This document shows, piece after piece, positions 5,568-6,170 of a DNA stretch of 6,170 nt (within the stretch, counting starts at the first letter, position 1; each line of letters begins with the position of its first letter). The DNA is from Haloferacaceae archaeon (GTDB lineage: Archaea > Halobacteriota > Halobacteria > Halobacteriales > Haloferacaceae). Where the stretch lies: NCBI GenBank assembly GCA_018609965.1, contig JAHENP010000292.1, forward strand, positions 1 to 6,170, read 5' to 3'. The notes under the pieces were generated by a model. It had not been told where the DNA came from. It did no database searches and was given only the letters and a program-made list of their open reading frames with translations. The position numbers and the translations under genes were made by a program.

Positions 5568-6170
5568 TCAGTCGGAGTCGAGATAGCGGTCGGCGAGATC
5601 ACGGGCGGCGTCTGAGAACACGTCACACACGTCGAGTGCCGGGTAGTACTGGAAGATCGTCTCGCCGCGGTCGTACGCGTACGAGAAGGCGACGCGTTCC
5701 TTGACGCGGTAGACGGGCGTCTCCGAGAAGACGGCTTCGAGGTGTTCGAGCATTGCCGCCGACTCGTTCGTCGACGGCCGGATTCGGTTGACGAACGCGG
5801 CGGCCGTCTCGACAGACCGGTCGGTCTCGCGTTCGAACGCCGCTACCTCGTCGAACAGGCGTTCGACTGCGGACTTCGAGGTGGACTCTGCGGCCGCGGG
5901 GACGATCAGGTTCGGCGCCGCGTACAACGCGTTCTTCAGGATCGACCCGTACGCTGGCGGACAGTCGACGACGACGAAGTCGTAGACGCTCGGGAGCGCT
6001 TCGATCACCTCGTCCAACAACGCGTAGCGGTGGTCCAGTTCCGCCGCGCGTTCGGTGTCGACGACACGTGTCAGCCGTTGGAGCCGATCCGCACGGACCC
6101 CGAACTGGTCGCTGGCCGCCAACAGCGCCGCGAGGAGGAACTCCCGTTCTGCCGACAGCATGTACATACT
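5568..6170 (-). CDS. parA: ParA/Soj-type partition ATPase (N-terminal part beyond window edge)
   Basis: About 200 residues are visible, from the window edge to a TGA at 5568-5570. The frame stays open at 6170, so the start and the P-loop (deviant Walker A) are outside. The Walker B / switch region reads YDFVVVDCPPAYGSILKNAL (Asp at about visible residue 69), the standard ParA/MinD form. The strand-helix block NLIVPAAAESTSKSAVERL and the base-contacting segment AAAFVNRIRPSTN follow in order. The end, RVKERVAFSYAYDRGETIFQY followed by an AARDLADRYL helix, is the usual ParA/Soj C-terminal pattern. Such ATPases move DNA using ATP-dependent nucleoid binding with a ParB-like partner; orphan members have other positioning roles. 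The stop codon is 8 bp from a tandem repeat array. No ParB-like gene follows it on this side; it could lie upstream, outside the window. The in-frame ATGs near 6167 fall inside the domain and are not the start. Confidence 0.9.
   Translation of the reverse strand, partial: SMYMLSAEREFLLAALLAASDQFGVRADRLQRLTRVVDTERAAELDHRYALLDEVIEALPSVYDFVVVDCPPAYGSILKNALYAAPNLIVPAAAESTSKSAVERLFDEVAAFERETDRSVETAAAFVNRIRPSTNESAAMLEHLEAVFSETPVYRVKERVAFSYAYDRGETIFQYYPALDVCDVFSDAARDLADRYLDSD

Noticed and set aside
5374..5626. Open frames through the 22-bp repeats giving repeated peptides on both strands
   Set aside because: The 22-bp period shifts frame with every unit, so all three frames stay open for simple compositional reasons. 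No start signal or conserved domain is seen.

Overview
The window looks like DNA from a halophilic archaeon (class Halobacteria). Its proteins are acidic and Asp/Glu-rich, and G+C is high in the long kinase gene. The likely promoters are TTTATA-type TATA boxes a short distance upstream of ATG/GTG starts. The transposase pair, the multi-PAS/GAF soluble histidine kinase and a relic of a haloarchaeal RFDRHPN-type protein all fit. This assignment rests on sequence character alone. A ParA-type ATPase next to direct repeats, beside an insertion sequence, would suit a plasmid, megaplasmid or accessory region, but a chromosomal location is not excluded.

Every gene I can support lies on the minus strand, so transcription runs from high to low coordinates. 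(1) 6170-5568: the C-terminal two thirds of a ParA/Soj-type partition ATPase, cut by the window edge. (2) 5567-5269: a non-coding block with four tandem 22-bp repeats starting 8 bp past the parA stop, weaker relatives of the repeat, a 7-bp inverted repeat, and the promoter region of the next gene. (3) 5268-2833: an 811-residue soluble sensor histidine kinase (GAF-like, PAS, PAS, GAF, HisKA, HATPase) with no response regulator beside it. (4) 2797-2363: a decayed gene, recognisable across an in-frame TAG, with no usable start. (5) 2323-2009: a small hypothetical protein with three predicted membrane segments. (6) 2008-1665: no intact gene. It holds a segment that may be an old tnpB tail or right-end sequence, and a compact pair of complementary hairpins. 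(7) 1664-1: an IS200/IS605-type element with intact tnpA (HUH/Y1 transposase) followed 2 bp later by tnpB (RuvC-like, RNA-guided nuclease family). TnpB is open to base 1, so its stop, the right end and the expected guide-RNA region lie outside the window.

Functional links: tnpA and tnpB form one mobile unit. The ParA gene and its 3' repeat array could form part of a segregation system (inference; no ParB-like gene is visible). The kinase, membrane protein and relic show no evident pathway link to each other. The best leads are the repeat array behind parA, the possible right-end relic upstream of an apparently intact tnpA-tnpB pair, and the stop-interrupted relic gene.
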